Part shown: positions 1 through 6,319 of the stretch, piece after piece
Layout: each line of letters opens with the position of its first letter
Position numbering within the stretch: position 1 is the stretch's first letter
Position numbers and translations under genes: made by a program
Notes under the pieces: generated by a model
Told to the model about the DNA's origin: nothing
Database searches by the model: none
What the model saw: the letters and a program-made list of their open reading frames with translations, nothing else
Origin: Viridibacterium sediminicola
GTDB taxonomy: Bacteria > Pseudomonadota > Gammaproteobacteria > Burkholderiales > Rhodocyclaceae
Length of the DNA: 49,467 nt
NCBI RefSeq assembly: GCF_039631295.1
Contig: NZ_JBDIVE010000016.1
Coordinates: 1 to 49,467, forward strand
Direction: 5' to 3'

Positions 1-77
1 ATGGCATGTCTCCGGTAGACTACGAAAAGCAGTACTTCATGAGGCTCGGGACTGTCTAGAAAACCCGGGGCGATTCA
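1..77 (+). mobile_element. 3' end of an IS3-family insertion sequence (partial)
   Basis: The first 59 bases encode the last residues of an IS3-type OrfB transposase, and bases 55–77 look like the terminal inverted repeat: read on the minus strand it begins TGAATCGCCCCGGG, the TG start usual for this family. The element ends at about position 77, directly against the coding sequence of a cassette gene on the minus strand, whose frame is lost from this point. The rest of the element lies outside the window. The family assignment comes from the transposase tail; the exact IS cannot be named from this fragment. Confidence 0.75.
3..59 (+). CDS. IS3-family transposase OrfB, C-terminal fragment
   Basis: Frame 3 reads GMSPVDYEKQYFMRLGTV and then TAG. 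This matches the conserved C-terminus of IS3-family OrfB (DDE) transposases, where a G-M-S-P-V-(E/D)-(F/Y)-E block lies a few residues before the stop. OrfB is normally made as an OrfAB fusion by ribosomal frameshifting and catalyses cut-out and joining of the element. Only 18 codons are present because the window begins here, so whether the full gene is intact cannot be judged. The stop lies about 18 bases before the element's end, the normal spacing for this family. Confidence 0.75.
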   Translation, partial: GMSPVDYEKQYFMRLGTV

Positions 78-267
78 GCTTTTGCTCACAGTCATCACAT
101 AAAAGTTTTTCTCTAAGCCCCTTTTGCTCGAAGCTGTTTCTTTGCTCGGGGATTGTTGAAAGCATGTGGAGACGGTGCTTTTCGTCATAAAGAGGCTCGT
201 ACAAGAACTCAGGGATGATGTGGGAATTCCGTAAGACTTTGTCTTTCAGACAGAGCGCGCAAGACAT
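78..267 (-). pseudogene. Integron cassette gene: HNH-like zinc-motif protein interrupted by the IS element
   Basis: The start at 267 gives MSCALCLKDKVLRNSHIIPE, followed by about 40 more family-like residues up to LCDDCEQK. The two CxxC pairs and the SHIIPE block resemble a family of small HNH-endonuclease-like or zinc-binding proteins that usually extend well past this point. After the second CxxC the frame enters the inverted repeat of the IS3 element (from about base 77) and stops at 37 with unrelated residues, so the product is truncated to about 63 authentic residues. It is the most distal cassette visible, transcribed away from the integrase like its neighbours. Function is not established; the HNH link is by motif resemblance only. 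Confidence 0.6.
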
Positions 268-271
268 AGAG

Positions 272-367
272 TTCTAACGTGGAAGTGAGGGGCAGCCGGA
301 GTGCGAAGCACGGAGGGAACCTGCAAGCGCAGCTTGCAGGCTGTCCCTCTCGACTGCAGGGTTAGAG
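272..367 (-). repeat. attC recombination site A
   Basis: A 96-base imperfect palindrome. The plus strand starts TTCTAAC and ends GTTAGAG, the complementary outer boxes of an attC. Inside are the GTGAGGGGC/GTCCCTCTC arms and a central hairpin AAGC-GCA-GCTT shared with the sites at 727 and 1863. It lies between two minus-strand cassette genes. Read on the minus strand it is the 3' end of the cassette holding the gene at 369–680. The outermost bases deviate slightly from RYYYAAC/GTTRRRY. Confidence 0.8.
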
Positions 368-368
368 G

Positions 369-680
369 TCAACTGTTCCACCTTTCGATGTTTTTGAACA
401 GCCAGCCCACAAGAACTGCAACTGCCACAAGAACCACTAACCAAATGGGTGCGCTAAATGACGCGATCTTGAGTATCAGAACGATCGGCGCAGCGACGAT
501 TGCCAACAAAACCTTAGCGCCTAACTCGGTTACCGATGACTCCCTAGAATTACCTTTTGCATTTTCAATCTCTTTGCCAGACGCGGCTGCCTTGAACCCG
601 CAGGAGGCGCACGCTTCTGTACCTGCTGCATTTGATGCCTGGCAGACATGACAAACCCAAACGTAATTTGGAGCTTTCAT
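369..680 (-). CDS. Integron cassette protein: N-terminal zinc ribbon plus two membrane segments
   Basis: The start at 680 (MKAPNYVW) is preferred over the in-frame ATG at 701 because AGGT lies just upstream of it. The 103-residue product opens with a compact zinc-ribbon pattern: CxxC, ten residues, CxxC, like RanBP2-type or rubredoxin-like zinc knuckles. After a polar linker come two hydrophobic stretches (about residues 58–74 and 77–93) that should span the membrane. The gene ends two bases from attC A, typical of cassette packing. The function is unknown; a membrane-tethered zinc-ribbon protein is all the sequence supports. Confidence 0.7.
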   Translation of the reverse strand: MKAPNYVWVCHVCQASNAAGTEACASCGFKAAASGKEIENAKGNSRESSVTELGAKVLLAIVAAPIVLILKIASFSAPIWLVVLVAVAVLVGWLFKNIERWNS

Positions 681-726
681 TTTTACCTGCGACCTATGCA
701 CACAAAGGACGGATCTTGAGCAAGAC

Positions 727-825
727 CTCTAACGTTTGACGTGAGGGGCGGCCGGAGCCGCGAAGCGGCGGAGGGTATTTGCAAGCGCAGCTTGCAAACC
801 GTCCCTCTCGACGGAATTGTTAGGC
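727..825 (-). repeat. attC recombination site B
   Basis: A 99-base site running from CTCTAAC to GTTAGGC on the plus strand. It keeps the same arms (GTGAGGGGC and GTCCCTCTC) and the same central AAGC-GCA-GCTT hairpin as sites A and D. It separates the cassettes at 369–680 and 879–1232. The close likeness of A, B and D is the signature of a resident chromosomal array with its own attC type. Confidence 0.85.
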
Positions 826-878
826 GATTTTTGCATAGGTGTATTGCACCTCAACGTTGAGACTGCGCGGATTTTTCA

Positions 879-1232
879 TTAGCCGAAGGTGTTTTTGTTG
901 TTGAACCTGGACACAAGCGATTGGCAAGGTGCGGTGCCAACTTCTTTGGCCCATTGTGTTGCCTTTTCAATAAGAGGCTGATGTTTTTCGAGCGCTTCGA
1001 CTGACCAGTGTTTCCGAGATTGGCCGATAGGCAGATCGTCTGTTTCAGACGCGATGGCTACAAACGCCAAAAAATCTTCATCGCTATCTTCAACCGCAGC
1101 TTCATGGCGAAGTGAGGCCAGTGTAATTGCTCCTTCTAGAAACGGGATGCTCCCATCAAGCATGCCAAGTGCGACGACATAGACACGATTGCGAACGGAC
1201 TGAACGTATGACTCGTGGGCGATTGAAGCCAT
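879..1232 (-). CDS. Integron cassette hypothetical protein with a SETD-LP motif
   Basis: 117 residues, beginning MASIAHESYVQSVRNRVYVV. It is a soluble, acidic, mainly helical protein with no signal peptide or membrane segment. A LDGSIPFLEGAITLASLRHE stretch (about residues 24–43) and a later SETDDLPIGQSRKHWS stretch (about 62–77) look like a conserved family pattern that I have seen in small hypothetical proteins, but I cannot name it with confidence. The gene fills its cassette between attC sites C and B, starting five bases from site C's core box, the usual arrangement for a cassette gene. No function is proposed. Confidence 0.7.
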   Translation of the reverse strand: MASIAHESYVQSVRNRVYVVALGMLDGSIPFLEGAITLASLRHEAAVEDSDEDFLAFVAIASETDDLPIGQSRKHWSVEALEKHQPLIEKATQWAKEVGTAPCQSLVSRFNNKNTFG

Positions 1233-1236
1233 ATCC

Positions 1237-1353
1237 GCCTAACGCTGAGGTAAGCGGCGCCGGAGCACCGAAGGTGCGCAGGGCACCAACAAGGGCCATG
1301 AAAATGGCGAAGCCATTGCCCTTGTTGGCGTCCGCTTGACCGCCCGGTTAGGC
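1237..1353 (-). repeat. attC recombination site C (divergent type)
   Basis: A 117-base quasi-palindrome bounded by perfect boxes GCCTAAC (1237–1243) and GTTAGGC (1347–1353). The arms pair AAGCGG with CCGCTT and carry a long inner stem, CCAACAAGGGC against GCCCTTGTTGG. It lacks the GTGAGGGGC arms and AAGCGCAGCTT hairpin of sites A, B and D, so this cassette probably came from a different attC lineage. Confidence 0.8.
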
Positions 1354-1510
1354 TGGTGACAGATGCTAATCATTCTGAGCACACAACCGCTACCGTTAGG
1401 TTTGAATGTCCACAAAAGTCGGACAAGCTTCGCGTCCGCGTTGAACCGACAGTTAGGCAGGGCAGCGTAGTGGAAGGGTGTGCTGGCTGGCATGGCCTGG
1501 ACTTATTGGG
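1354..1510 (-). other. Gene-free stretch with stray attC core boxes (possible decayed cassette)
   Basis: This stretch lies between the end of the lipoprotein cassette gene and attC C and has no convincing reading frame. It holds GTTAGGT at 1395–1401 and GTTAGGC at 1452–1458, both fitting GTTRRRY, and a small CGGAC/GTCCG hairpin between them, but no partner RYYYAAC box at the expected distance. It may be what remains of a gene-less or deleted cassette. The evidence is only motif-level. Confidence 0.35.
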
Positions 1511-1852
1511 TTACTTGGAGCGGCAGGCCTGTACTTTTGCCATGTAAGGGGCGATGACGCCTTGCTCAAGAGAGCCTTGCCTTTGTTGAGAGTAAAACGT
1601 TGCTGACTGCCACTCTGGTTGCGACATTTCATGCTCTAGCGTTTGAACGACACATGAGCAGAAGTTGCTTGTTTTTGTAGGGTCATCCCCTTTGCGGCCT
1701 CCCGCATCTACACATCCTTTTTTGATGCCTACCTTGTATACGGAGACTTCAAGGGAAGTTACTTCAGTCGGCTGTTTGTGAGGCGTGCCAACGCATGCTG
1801 ATAGGAGTGACATCACTCCAAGAGTGCATATCAGGTGTTTGGGCATTTGCAT
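1511..1852 (-). CDS. Integron cassette lipoprotein
   Basis: 113 residues. The N-terminus has a short basic region (MQMPKHL), a hydrophobic core and a lipobox LLSAC with the acceptor cysteine at residue 20, so it should be exported and lipidated by signal peptidase II. The mature part is polar with four further cysteines (residues 47, 65, 67 and 109) that could form disulfides in the periplasm. No known domain is recognised. The start could also be the ATG two codons downstream. Secreted and membrane proteins are common cargo of chromosomal integron cassettes. The gene starts eleven bases from attC D. Confidence 0.75.
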   Translation of the reverse strand: MQMPKHLICTLGVMSLLSACVGTPHKQPTEVTSLEVSVYKVGIKKGCVDAGGRKGDDPTKTSNFCSCVVQTLEHEMSQPEWQSATFYSQQRQGSLEQGVIAPYMAKVQACRSK

Positions 1853-1862
1853 AGATTCAGAG

Positions 1863-1961
1863 GCCTAACGTTTGACGTGAGGGGCCGCCGTAGCGGCGAA
1901 GCCGCGAAGGGAACCCACAAGCGCAGCTTGTGGGCGGTCCCTCTCGACGGAATGGTTAGGC
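1863..1961 (-). repeat. attC recombination site D
   Basis: A 99-base site bounded by GCCTAAC (1863–1869) and GTTAGGC (1955–1961), both perfect matches to the consensus boxes. It has the same GTGAGGGGC / GTCCCTCTC arms as A and B and a central hairpin in which CCCACAAGC pairs with GCTTGTGGG around GCA. Confidence 0.87.
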
Positions 1962-1978
1962 CGAAAATGCATGGCGGT

Positions 1979-2272
1979 TTAATCGTCTTTGCTGGTCATG
2001 TGCCAACAATAGTTGCAAAGGCCGTGCTCAGTGGCTGCATCGTACATTTCAGACCAAGGGACATTGCTTCCACATCTGGCGCATGCTTCGACAGTGTATT
2101 CATCAAGAACGTGTTTCTTAAACACGTAGCGTTGTTTTTCCGTCAGGGCCTTTTCGCCTTTTTCTATCACGAGTTTTGTTATGCCAAGTGCTGCGCCGTC
2201 AAGGCCTTCAAGATTGACAATCTGTTCGAGAAAGCCAGTAAAACCATCATCTTCTTTATCGCACATGCTCAT
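1979..2272 (-). CDS. Integron cassette protein with C-terminal CxxC pairs
   Basis: 97 residues starting at 2272 (MSMCDKEDDG), with a strong AGGAG Shine–Dalgarno nine bases upstream. The first 60 residues are helical and charged. The C-terminus holds CARCG and CNYCW, two CxxC pairs about 20 residues apart that probably bind one zinc ion. There is no signal peptide or membrane segment. The gene sits between attC E and attC D on the strand used by the other cassettes. The family is not recognised; small zinc-binding cassette proteins of unknown role are the best comparison. Confidence 0.72.
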   Translation of the reverse strand: MSMCDKEDDGFTGFLEQIVNLEGLDGAALGITKLVIEKGEKALTEKQRYVFKKHVLDEYTVEACARCGSNVPWSEMYDAATEHGLCNYCWHMTSKDD

Positions 2273-2305
2273 GATTCAAACTCCTGTTTAAAAGGAAGAG
2301 GCTAG

Positions 2306-2423
2306 GCCTAACGTGGAAGTGAGGGGCCGCCCTCACGAACCGAAACAGGAGTGACGGACATGGAGCAACAACCGAACAACGAAGCGCCGCAAGGGGCGGT
2401 CCAACTCGACTGCAAAGTTATGC
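2306..2423 (-). repeat. attC recombination site E (first cassette)
   Basis: A 118-base site bounded by GCCTAAC (2306–2312) and GTTATGC (2417–2423). The outer left arm GTGAGGGGC and the right-arm remnant GGCGGTCC…CTCGAC match the resident attC type. The centre, however, is longer and unrelated, and contains a Shine–Dalgarno plus ATG for the plus-strand gene at 2360. The box GTTATGC also matches the sequence at the attI junction (2699–2705, inverted), as expected for the cassette next to attI. Confidence 0.7.
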
Positions 2424-2704
2424 CTCTACGCTGCGAAGTGCGCGGTATGAGCTGGATTGATATGCAGGTGAGCATTGGCACGCTGCGTTTTGCGGCCGAG
2501 AATCACCCGGATTTTTGGGACGGTGTCAGTGGGGCATCTGTGCCGAACATCAAGGTCACGGACGCGCAGGAATTCGCCAAGGCTGTAGCGCAAGTGATCA
2601 ACGATGAGGCCGAAGATGGCAGCACGCTCTTGACTAGGATGCTCGACAAGGCGATTGCCAAAGCTGTCGAGAGCGGATGCGAAGGCGTTGATCATGGGGC
2701 ATAA
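2360..2704 (+). CDS. Hypothetical protein in the first cassette, opposite in orientation to the others
   Basis: The ATG at 2360 has an ideal AGGAG eight bases upstream and gives 114 residues; later starts at 2420 and 2447 are possible. The C-terminal half (AQEFAKAVAQVINDEAEDGS and on) is a clear acidic helical domain, and the fold looks genuine although I cannot name the family. The frame runs toward the integrase, against the direction of the other cassette genes, begins inside the attC loop and ends with TAA within the attI core box. A minus-strand frame (from 2695, MINAFASALDSF) also covers this cassette and cannot be fully excluded, but its product looks less protein-like. Confidence 0.55.
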   Translation: MEQQPNNEAPQGAVQLDCKVMPLRCEVRGMSWIDMQVSIGTLRFAAENHPDFWDGVSGASVPNIKVTDAQEFAKAVAQVINDEAEDGSTLLTRMLDKAIAKAVESGCEGVDHGA

Positions 2705-2770
2705 CGTTAAGTAGACATTAATAAAAACAAAATCTGTTTTATTGGTCAATCTGCCCTGACGGGCAAGTGA
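2699..2770 (-). other. attI primary recombination site region
   Basis: GCATAAC at 2699–2705 (GTTATGC on the minus strand) is the junction where the first cassette meets the integron platform. The AT-rich stretch up to the integrase start should contain the integrase-binding sites of attI, including a small hairpin TGCCC-TGAC-GGGCA near 2753–2766. attI sites are not conserved between integrons, so only the junction and position next to intI support this call; the right boundary is approximate. Confidence 0.6.
2721..2749 (-). promoter_or_regulatory. Candidate cassette promoter Pc
   Basis: On the minus strand TTGACC (2749–2744) is followed after 17 bases by TTTTAT (2726–2721), a five-of-six and four-of-six match to sigma-70 boxes. 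Transcription would start about 2714, just before the attI junction, and run into the cassettes. This is where Pc is expected in integrons whose integrase diverges from the array. The −10 box is weak. Confidence 0.4.
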
Positions 2771-2806
2771 TTGAATTGACTTGGTGTTTTTGGTTTACTT
2801 GATTTC

Positions 2807-3817
2807 ATGGTGACCAATAAAACTTCCGATGCTCAAGGCTTGCCGGCGGTGGGTTCTGCGCCGAAGTTGCTGGATCAGCTGCGGGATCGTTTGCGCTTGA
2901 AGCATTACAGCATTCGGACCGAGGCGGCTTATCTGGGCTGGGTCAAACGATACATCCTTTTCCATGACCGGCGCCATCCGAATGACATGGGCAAGGCGGA
3001 GATCGAGGCTTTTCTGACTTCGCTGGCGGTCGATCGCAATGTGGCGGCGGCGACGCAGTCGCAGGCTTTGTCGGCGATTCTGTTTCTTTACAAGGAAGTG
3101 CTGGGCGCCAATTTGCCCTGGCTCGACGAGGTGACGCGCGCCAAGAAGCCGGTGCGCCTGCCTTGCGTGCTGACGCAGGAGGAGGTGGCTCAGCTGCTGG
3201 GCGCGGTGCAGGAGCCGGAGTTCGCCTTGATTCTGCGCCTGCTCTACGGCACCGGCATGCGCGTGCTGGAGGGCGTGCGGCTGCGCGTGAAAGATGTGGA
3301 TTTCAGCCGGCGCGAGATCGTGGTGCGGGAGGGCAAGGGCAACAAGGATAGGGTGACGATGCTGCCGCAGAGCCTGATCGAGCCTTTGCGCGCCAAGCTG
3401 CGCCAGCGCAGGCTGGAGCATGAGGCGGATCTGGCGGCGGGGCGTGGTTCGGTGTATCTGCCGCATGCGCTGGCGGCGAAGTATCCGACGGCGGAGTTCG
3501 CCTTTGGCTGGCAGTACGTATTCGCGGCGCCGACTTTCTCGACCGATCCGCGCTCAGGCATCGTGCGCCGCCATCATCTGGATGCACAGCGCGTGCAGCG
3601 GGCGATGCGGCGGGCGCTGGCGGCGACTTCCATCGTCAAGCCGGTGACGCCGCATACCTTGCGCCATTCGTTTGCGACGCATCTGCTGGAGGCGGGGCAG
3701 GATATCCGCACGGTGCAGGAGTTGCTGGGCCATCAGGATGTGAGCACGACGATGATCTACACCCACGTGCTCAATCGCGGCGGTCTGGCGGTGAAGAGCC
3801 CGCTGGACAGGTTTTGA
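2807..3817 (+). CDS. intI: Integron integrase (tyrosine recombinase)
   Basis: 336 residues. It catalyses attI x attC and attC x attC recombination, capturing and excising gene cassettes. The N-terminal SAM-like DNA-binding domain spans about residues 15–105 and the catalytic domain about 120–330. The tyrosine-recombinase residues are in place: R152 (in YGTGMR), H283 and R286 (HTLRHS), H309 (LLGH) and nucleophile Y318 (MIYTHV). The insertion found only in integron integrases is clear at about 212–245 (GRGSVYLPHALAAKYP and GWQYVF). It is divergent from the cassette array, with attI between. No strong Shine–Dalgarno precedes the ATG, and no complete LexA box was found upstream, so SOS control is not supported. 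The length and motifs suggest an active enzyme. Confidence 0.95.
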   Translation: MVTNKTSDAQGLPAVGSAPKLLDQLRDRLRLKHYSIRTEAAYLGWVKRYILFHDRRHPNDMGKAEIEAFLTSLAVDRNVAAATQSQALSAILFLYKEVLGANLPWLDEVTRAKKPVRLPCVLTQEEVAQLLGAVQEPEFALILRLLYGTGMRVLEGVRLRVKDVDFSRREIVVREGKGNKDRVTMLPQSLIEPLRAKLRQRRLEHEADLAAGRGSVYLPHALAAKYPTAEFAFGWQYVFAAPTFSTDPRSGIVRRHHLDAQRVQRAMRRALAATSIVKPVTPHTLRHSFATHLLEAGQDIRTVQELLGHQDVSTTMIYTHVLNRGGLAVKSPLDRF

Positions 3818-3819
3818 TG

Positions 3820-3863
3820 CGGGGTGCTGCAGCGTTCTTCGTCTTTCAGCCCGCAGCACTCCG
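3820..3863. terminator. Inverted repeat between convergent intI and FAH-family genes
   Basis: CGGGGTGCTGC (3820–3830) pairs with GCAGCACTCCG (3853–3863) over 11 bases with one G·T pair and a 22-base loop. It lies between two convergent stop codons, where a bidirectional transcription stop is expected, but neither side has a U-tract. Confidence 0.4.
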
Positions 3864-3870
3864 TCCTGCC

Positions 3871-4578
3871 TCACACCAGCTTCGGCCCGATCAGGGTGGT
3901 GAGCTGGCCGAGCTTGTCGATGCTGCCGACGAGGACGTCGCCGGGCTGGATCGGGCCGACGCCGGCCGGGGTGCCGGTGAGGATCAGGTCGCCGGCGGCC
4001 AGTTCAAAATGGCGCGAGAGCTCGGCGATGATCTCGGGCACGCCCCAGATCATCTGCTCCAGCGTGGCGTCTTGCCGAGTCTGGCCATTGACGGCGAGGT
4101 GGATGCGGCCGCTGCTGAGCTGACCGACTTGGCTGACCGGGAACACCGGGCCGCAGGGGCAGCTGTGGTCGAAGCCTTTGGCGACATCCCAGGGCTTGCC
4201 TTTGTCGGCGAGCTTTTTCTGCAGGTCGCGGCGCGTCATGTCGAGCGCGATGGCGTAGCCGAAGATGTGGCGCTGGGCTTCCTGCGCGGCGATGTTGTAG
4301 CCGCCCGAGTGCAGGGCGACAGCCAGTTCCAGCTCGAAGTGGTAGTTCTCGGTGGCCAGCGCGTAGGGGATGGTGTCGCCGTCCTGCACGATGGCGTCGC
4401 GCGGCTTGGTGAAGAAAATCGGCGGCTCTTTCTCGTCATTGCCCAGTTCGCGGATGTGGTCCAGGTAGTTGCGCCCGACGCAGTAGATGCGGCGCACCGG
4501 GAAGCGTGCATTGCCGCCGGTGACGGGCAGGCTGGTGGTGGCGGGCGGGGCGAAGACGTATTCGTGCTGGACGGGCAT
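3871..4578 (-). CDS. Fumarylacetoacetate hydrolase family protein (fumarylpyruvate-hydrolase-like)
   Basis: 235 residues, start at 4578 with GGAG about eight bases upstream. FAH-family enzymes cleave C–C bonds of acylpyruvates using a divalent metal. The metal-binding pattern is present: E-L-E in HFELELAVAL (about residue 81) and D in ALDMTRRD (about 114). The CVGRNYLDH block at the start of the domain and LTGTPAGVGP near the end are typical. The length and N-terminal sequence resemble fumarylpyruvate hydrolases of gentisate pathways (NagK-like), but no gentisate or other aromatic-degradation gene lies beside it, so the physiological substrate is open. Confidence 0.85.
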   Translation of the reverse strand: MPVQHEYVFAPPATTSLPVTGGNARFPVRRIYCVGRNYLDHIRELGNDEKEPPIFFTKPRDAIVQDGDTIPYALATENYHFELELAVALHSGGYNIAAQEAQRHIFGYAIALDMTRRDLQKKLADKGKPWDVAKGFDHSCPCGPVFPVSQVGQLSSGRIHLAVNGQTRQDATLEQMIWGVPEIIAELSRHFELAAGDLILTGTPAGVGPIQPGDVLVGSIDKLGQLTTLIGPKLV

Positions 4579-4689
4579 GGAGTGACTCCGGCGATGCGTT
4601 TTGAGACGAACGGATGGGGTTTCAGGCCTGCGTCAGGCTGGCGGGCGGGGGAATCCTTTACTGAGCCGGTTAGCTTAATCCGCCGGCTT

Positions 4690-5598
4690 TCAGAAGGCCA
4701 GTGTGCCGTGTTGCAGCAGCTGCGCGCAGCCTAAGCAGCAGCAGAGGAAGAGCGCGATGTGCAGCGCGCACCAGGCACGCTGCGGCAGCTTGAGGCGCCC
4801 GCTGCTGACGGCGGAGAGGATGAAGGGGCGGCCGTCCGCCGGGCAGGCGAGCAGGTGCAGGCTGGCGGCCTGGTCGGCCTCGATGCGTGCCTGGCGTGCT
4901 TCGCGCTGGGCCTGGGCGCGGGCCAGTTCCCATTCCTCAGGGCTGATCTCGCCATTGCGGTCGAGGTCGAAACGGCGGCGCAGCGCGGCGGGGTCTTGCT
5001 TCCAGTCGCTGAGGATCTGTTTGACGGCCTCGCGCTCGGTCTGTGCCAGATGCTCGCTGCTGCGCGTGCGGAAATCGCCGAGCGCGAAGAGCTGTTCGTG
5101 TTCGAGGATGCACCAGTGGGTGTAGCGCAGCCGGTCGCGCGTCTGGTGTTCGCGGCGAGTGCAGTGAACTTCTGCGCCAGCGGGATCGATCACGCAGTGG
5201 CCGCTGCCATCGTCGAGCAGCAGGCAGGCATCGCTGGTTTCATCGCTGCATTCGTGCCAGTCGTTGTCGCTGTTGCGCTCTTCGATCTTCAGGCGGTACC
5301 ACAGCACCGGCAGACCATTGTAGGGCGAGAGCAGGGGCAGGCCGGCGAGGGTTTTGCCGCGTCCGTGCAGGGCGACATAGCCCTGGGCCGCGCTGGCGAT
5401 GCGCGATAGCGGGGTGTCGCTGATATGGCGCAGGACACTCAGCGCCTGCAACCAGCCGGCCAGGCTCAGCACGGCCAGCAGCAAGACGGCGAGCCAGGCG
5501 GCGGTACCGCTTTGCGCATGCGCCGCCAGCGACAGCAGGGCGACCTGGGCGACGAAGATCAGCGCTTGCAGGCCGTGGCGGCGGACAAAGGCCTTCAC
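4690..5598 (-). CDS. GIDE-like membrane protein with a C-terminal EF-hand
   Basis: 302 residues with a GTG start at 5598. Two hydrophobic segments at the N-terminus (about 10–28 and 33–55) are followed by a domain resembling the bacterial GIDE domain (about 60–190), which in eukaryotes accompanies mitochondrial E3 ligases. A canonical EF-hand loop, DLDRNGEISPEE, occupies residues 211–222 in a charged helical region, so calcium binding is likely. A last hydrophobic segment lies near residues 280–297. It follows the LemA gene by 17 bases on the same strand; LemA–GIDE pairs are recurrent in bacteria. There is no RING finger, so ubiquitin-ligase chemistry is not implied. The role is unknown. Confidence 0.7.
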   Translation of the reverse strand: MKAFVRRHGLQALIFVAQVALLSLAAHAQSGTAAWLAVLLLAVLSLAGWLQALSVLRHISDTPLSRIASAAQGYVALHGRGKTLAGLPLLSPYNGLPVLWYRLKIEERNSDNDWHECSDETSDACLLLDDGSGHCVIDPAGAEVHCTRREHQTRDRLRYTHWCILEHEQLFALGDFRTRSSEHLAQTEREAVKQILSDWKQDPAALRRRFDLDRNGEISPEEWELARAQAQREARQARIEADQAASLHLLACPADGRPFILSAVSSGRLKLPQRAWCALHIALFLCCCLGCAQLLQHGTLAF

Positions 5599-5615
5599 GT
5601 GGCGAAGCGCTGGGC

Positions 5616-6200
5616 TCAGCTGCGCGTGCCAAACAGCGTGGCGAGGTCCACGTCGCTCTTTTCGCTGCTGGCGAATTCGAGCAGCGCGGCGGCGCTGAAG
5701 CCGAAGCCGCGGGCGATCAGCAGATCCGGGAACTGCTCGATGCGCACATTGAACAGATTCACCGATTCGTTATAGAGCTCGCGGCGGTCGGCGATGCCGT
5801 TCTCCAGCGTGGTGATGCGTGCCTGCAGCTGCATGAAGTGCTCGTTGGCCTTCAGGTCGGGGTAGGCCTCGGCGACGGCGAACAGGCGGCTGGTGCTCGC
5901 GCGCAGCAGCGCTTCGGCATTGCCCAGCGCGTTCATGTCCTGCTGCGCACTGGCGCTGCTGACCTGGCCGCGTGCGGCGATCACGCGTTCCAGCGTGGCT
6001 TGTTCGAAGTCGCGATACTGGCGGCAGACTTCGACCAGCTTGGGCAGCTCGTCATGTCTTTGCTTGAGCAGCACGTCGATATTCGCCCAGGCCTTGGCCA
6101 CCGCATGCTTGAGCTGCACCAGGCCGTTGTAGATGACGACTGCGTAGAGCAGGGCGAGGATGAGGATGCCCAGAAAGATTGCCGTGCCAGTACTCATCAT
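5616..6200 (-). CDS. lemA: LemA family membrane protein
   Basis: 194 residues. One N-terminal transmembrane helix (about 6–25) is followed by the LemA helical core: NGLVQLKHAVAKAWANIDVL, then the RHDELPKLVE segment and NSVNLFN-like ESVNLFNVRIEQFP near the end. The family forms an elongated helical bundle outside or beneath the membrane, and its function is not settled. The double ATG at the start has GAGG upstream. The downstream gene encodes the GIDE/EF-hand protein, so the pair likely acts together at the membrane. Confidence 0.9.
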   Translation of the reverse strand: MMSTGTAIFLGILILALLYAVVIYNGLVQLKHAVAKAWANIDVLLKQRHDELPKLVEVCRQYRDFEQATLERVIAARGQVSSASAQQDMNALGNAEALLRASTSRLFAVAEAYPDLKANEHFMQLQARITTLENGIADRRELYNESVNLFNVRIEQFPDLLIARGFGFSAAALLEFASSEKSDVDLATLFGTRS

Positions 6201-6319
6201 CGACCTCGTGTGTGGGATGCAGGGGTTTGCCGCCGGATTGTAGCGCCAGCTTGCAGGGGTAGCCTATGCAAGGGCGATGCGCGCGATGAACGGGAACGCG
6301 GCGCTGCGGGCGTGGCGGT

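Noticed and set aside
272..2423. CRISPR array
   Set aside because: The repeats are about 100 bases, palindromic and bounded by RYYYAAC/GTTRRRY boxes with genes between them; they are attC sites, not short CRISPR repeats.
2706..2806. LexA box for SOS control of the integrase
   Set aside because: A CTGT half-site near 2734 is present, but no ACAG partner at the correct distance, so the site is not supported.
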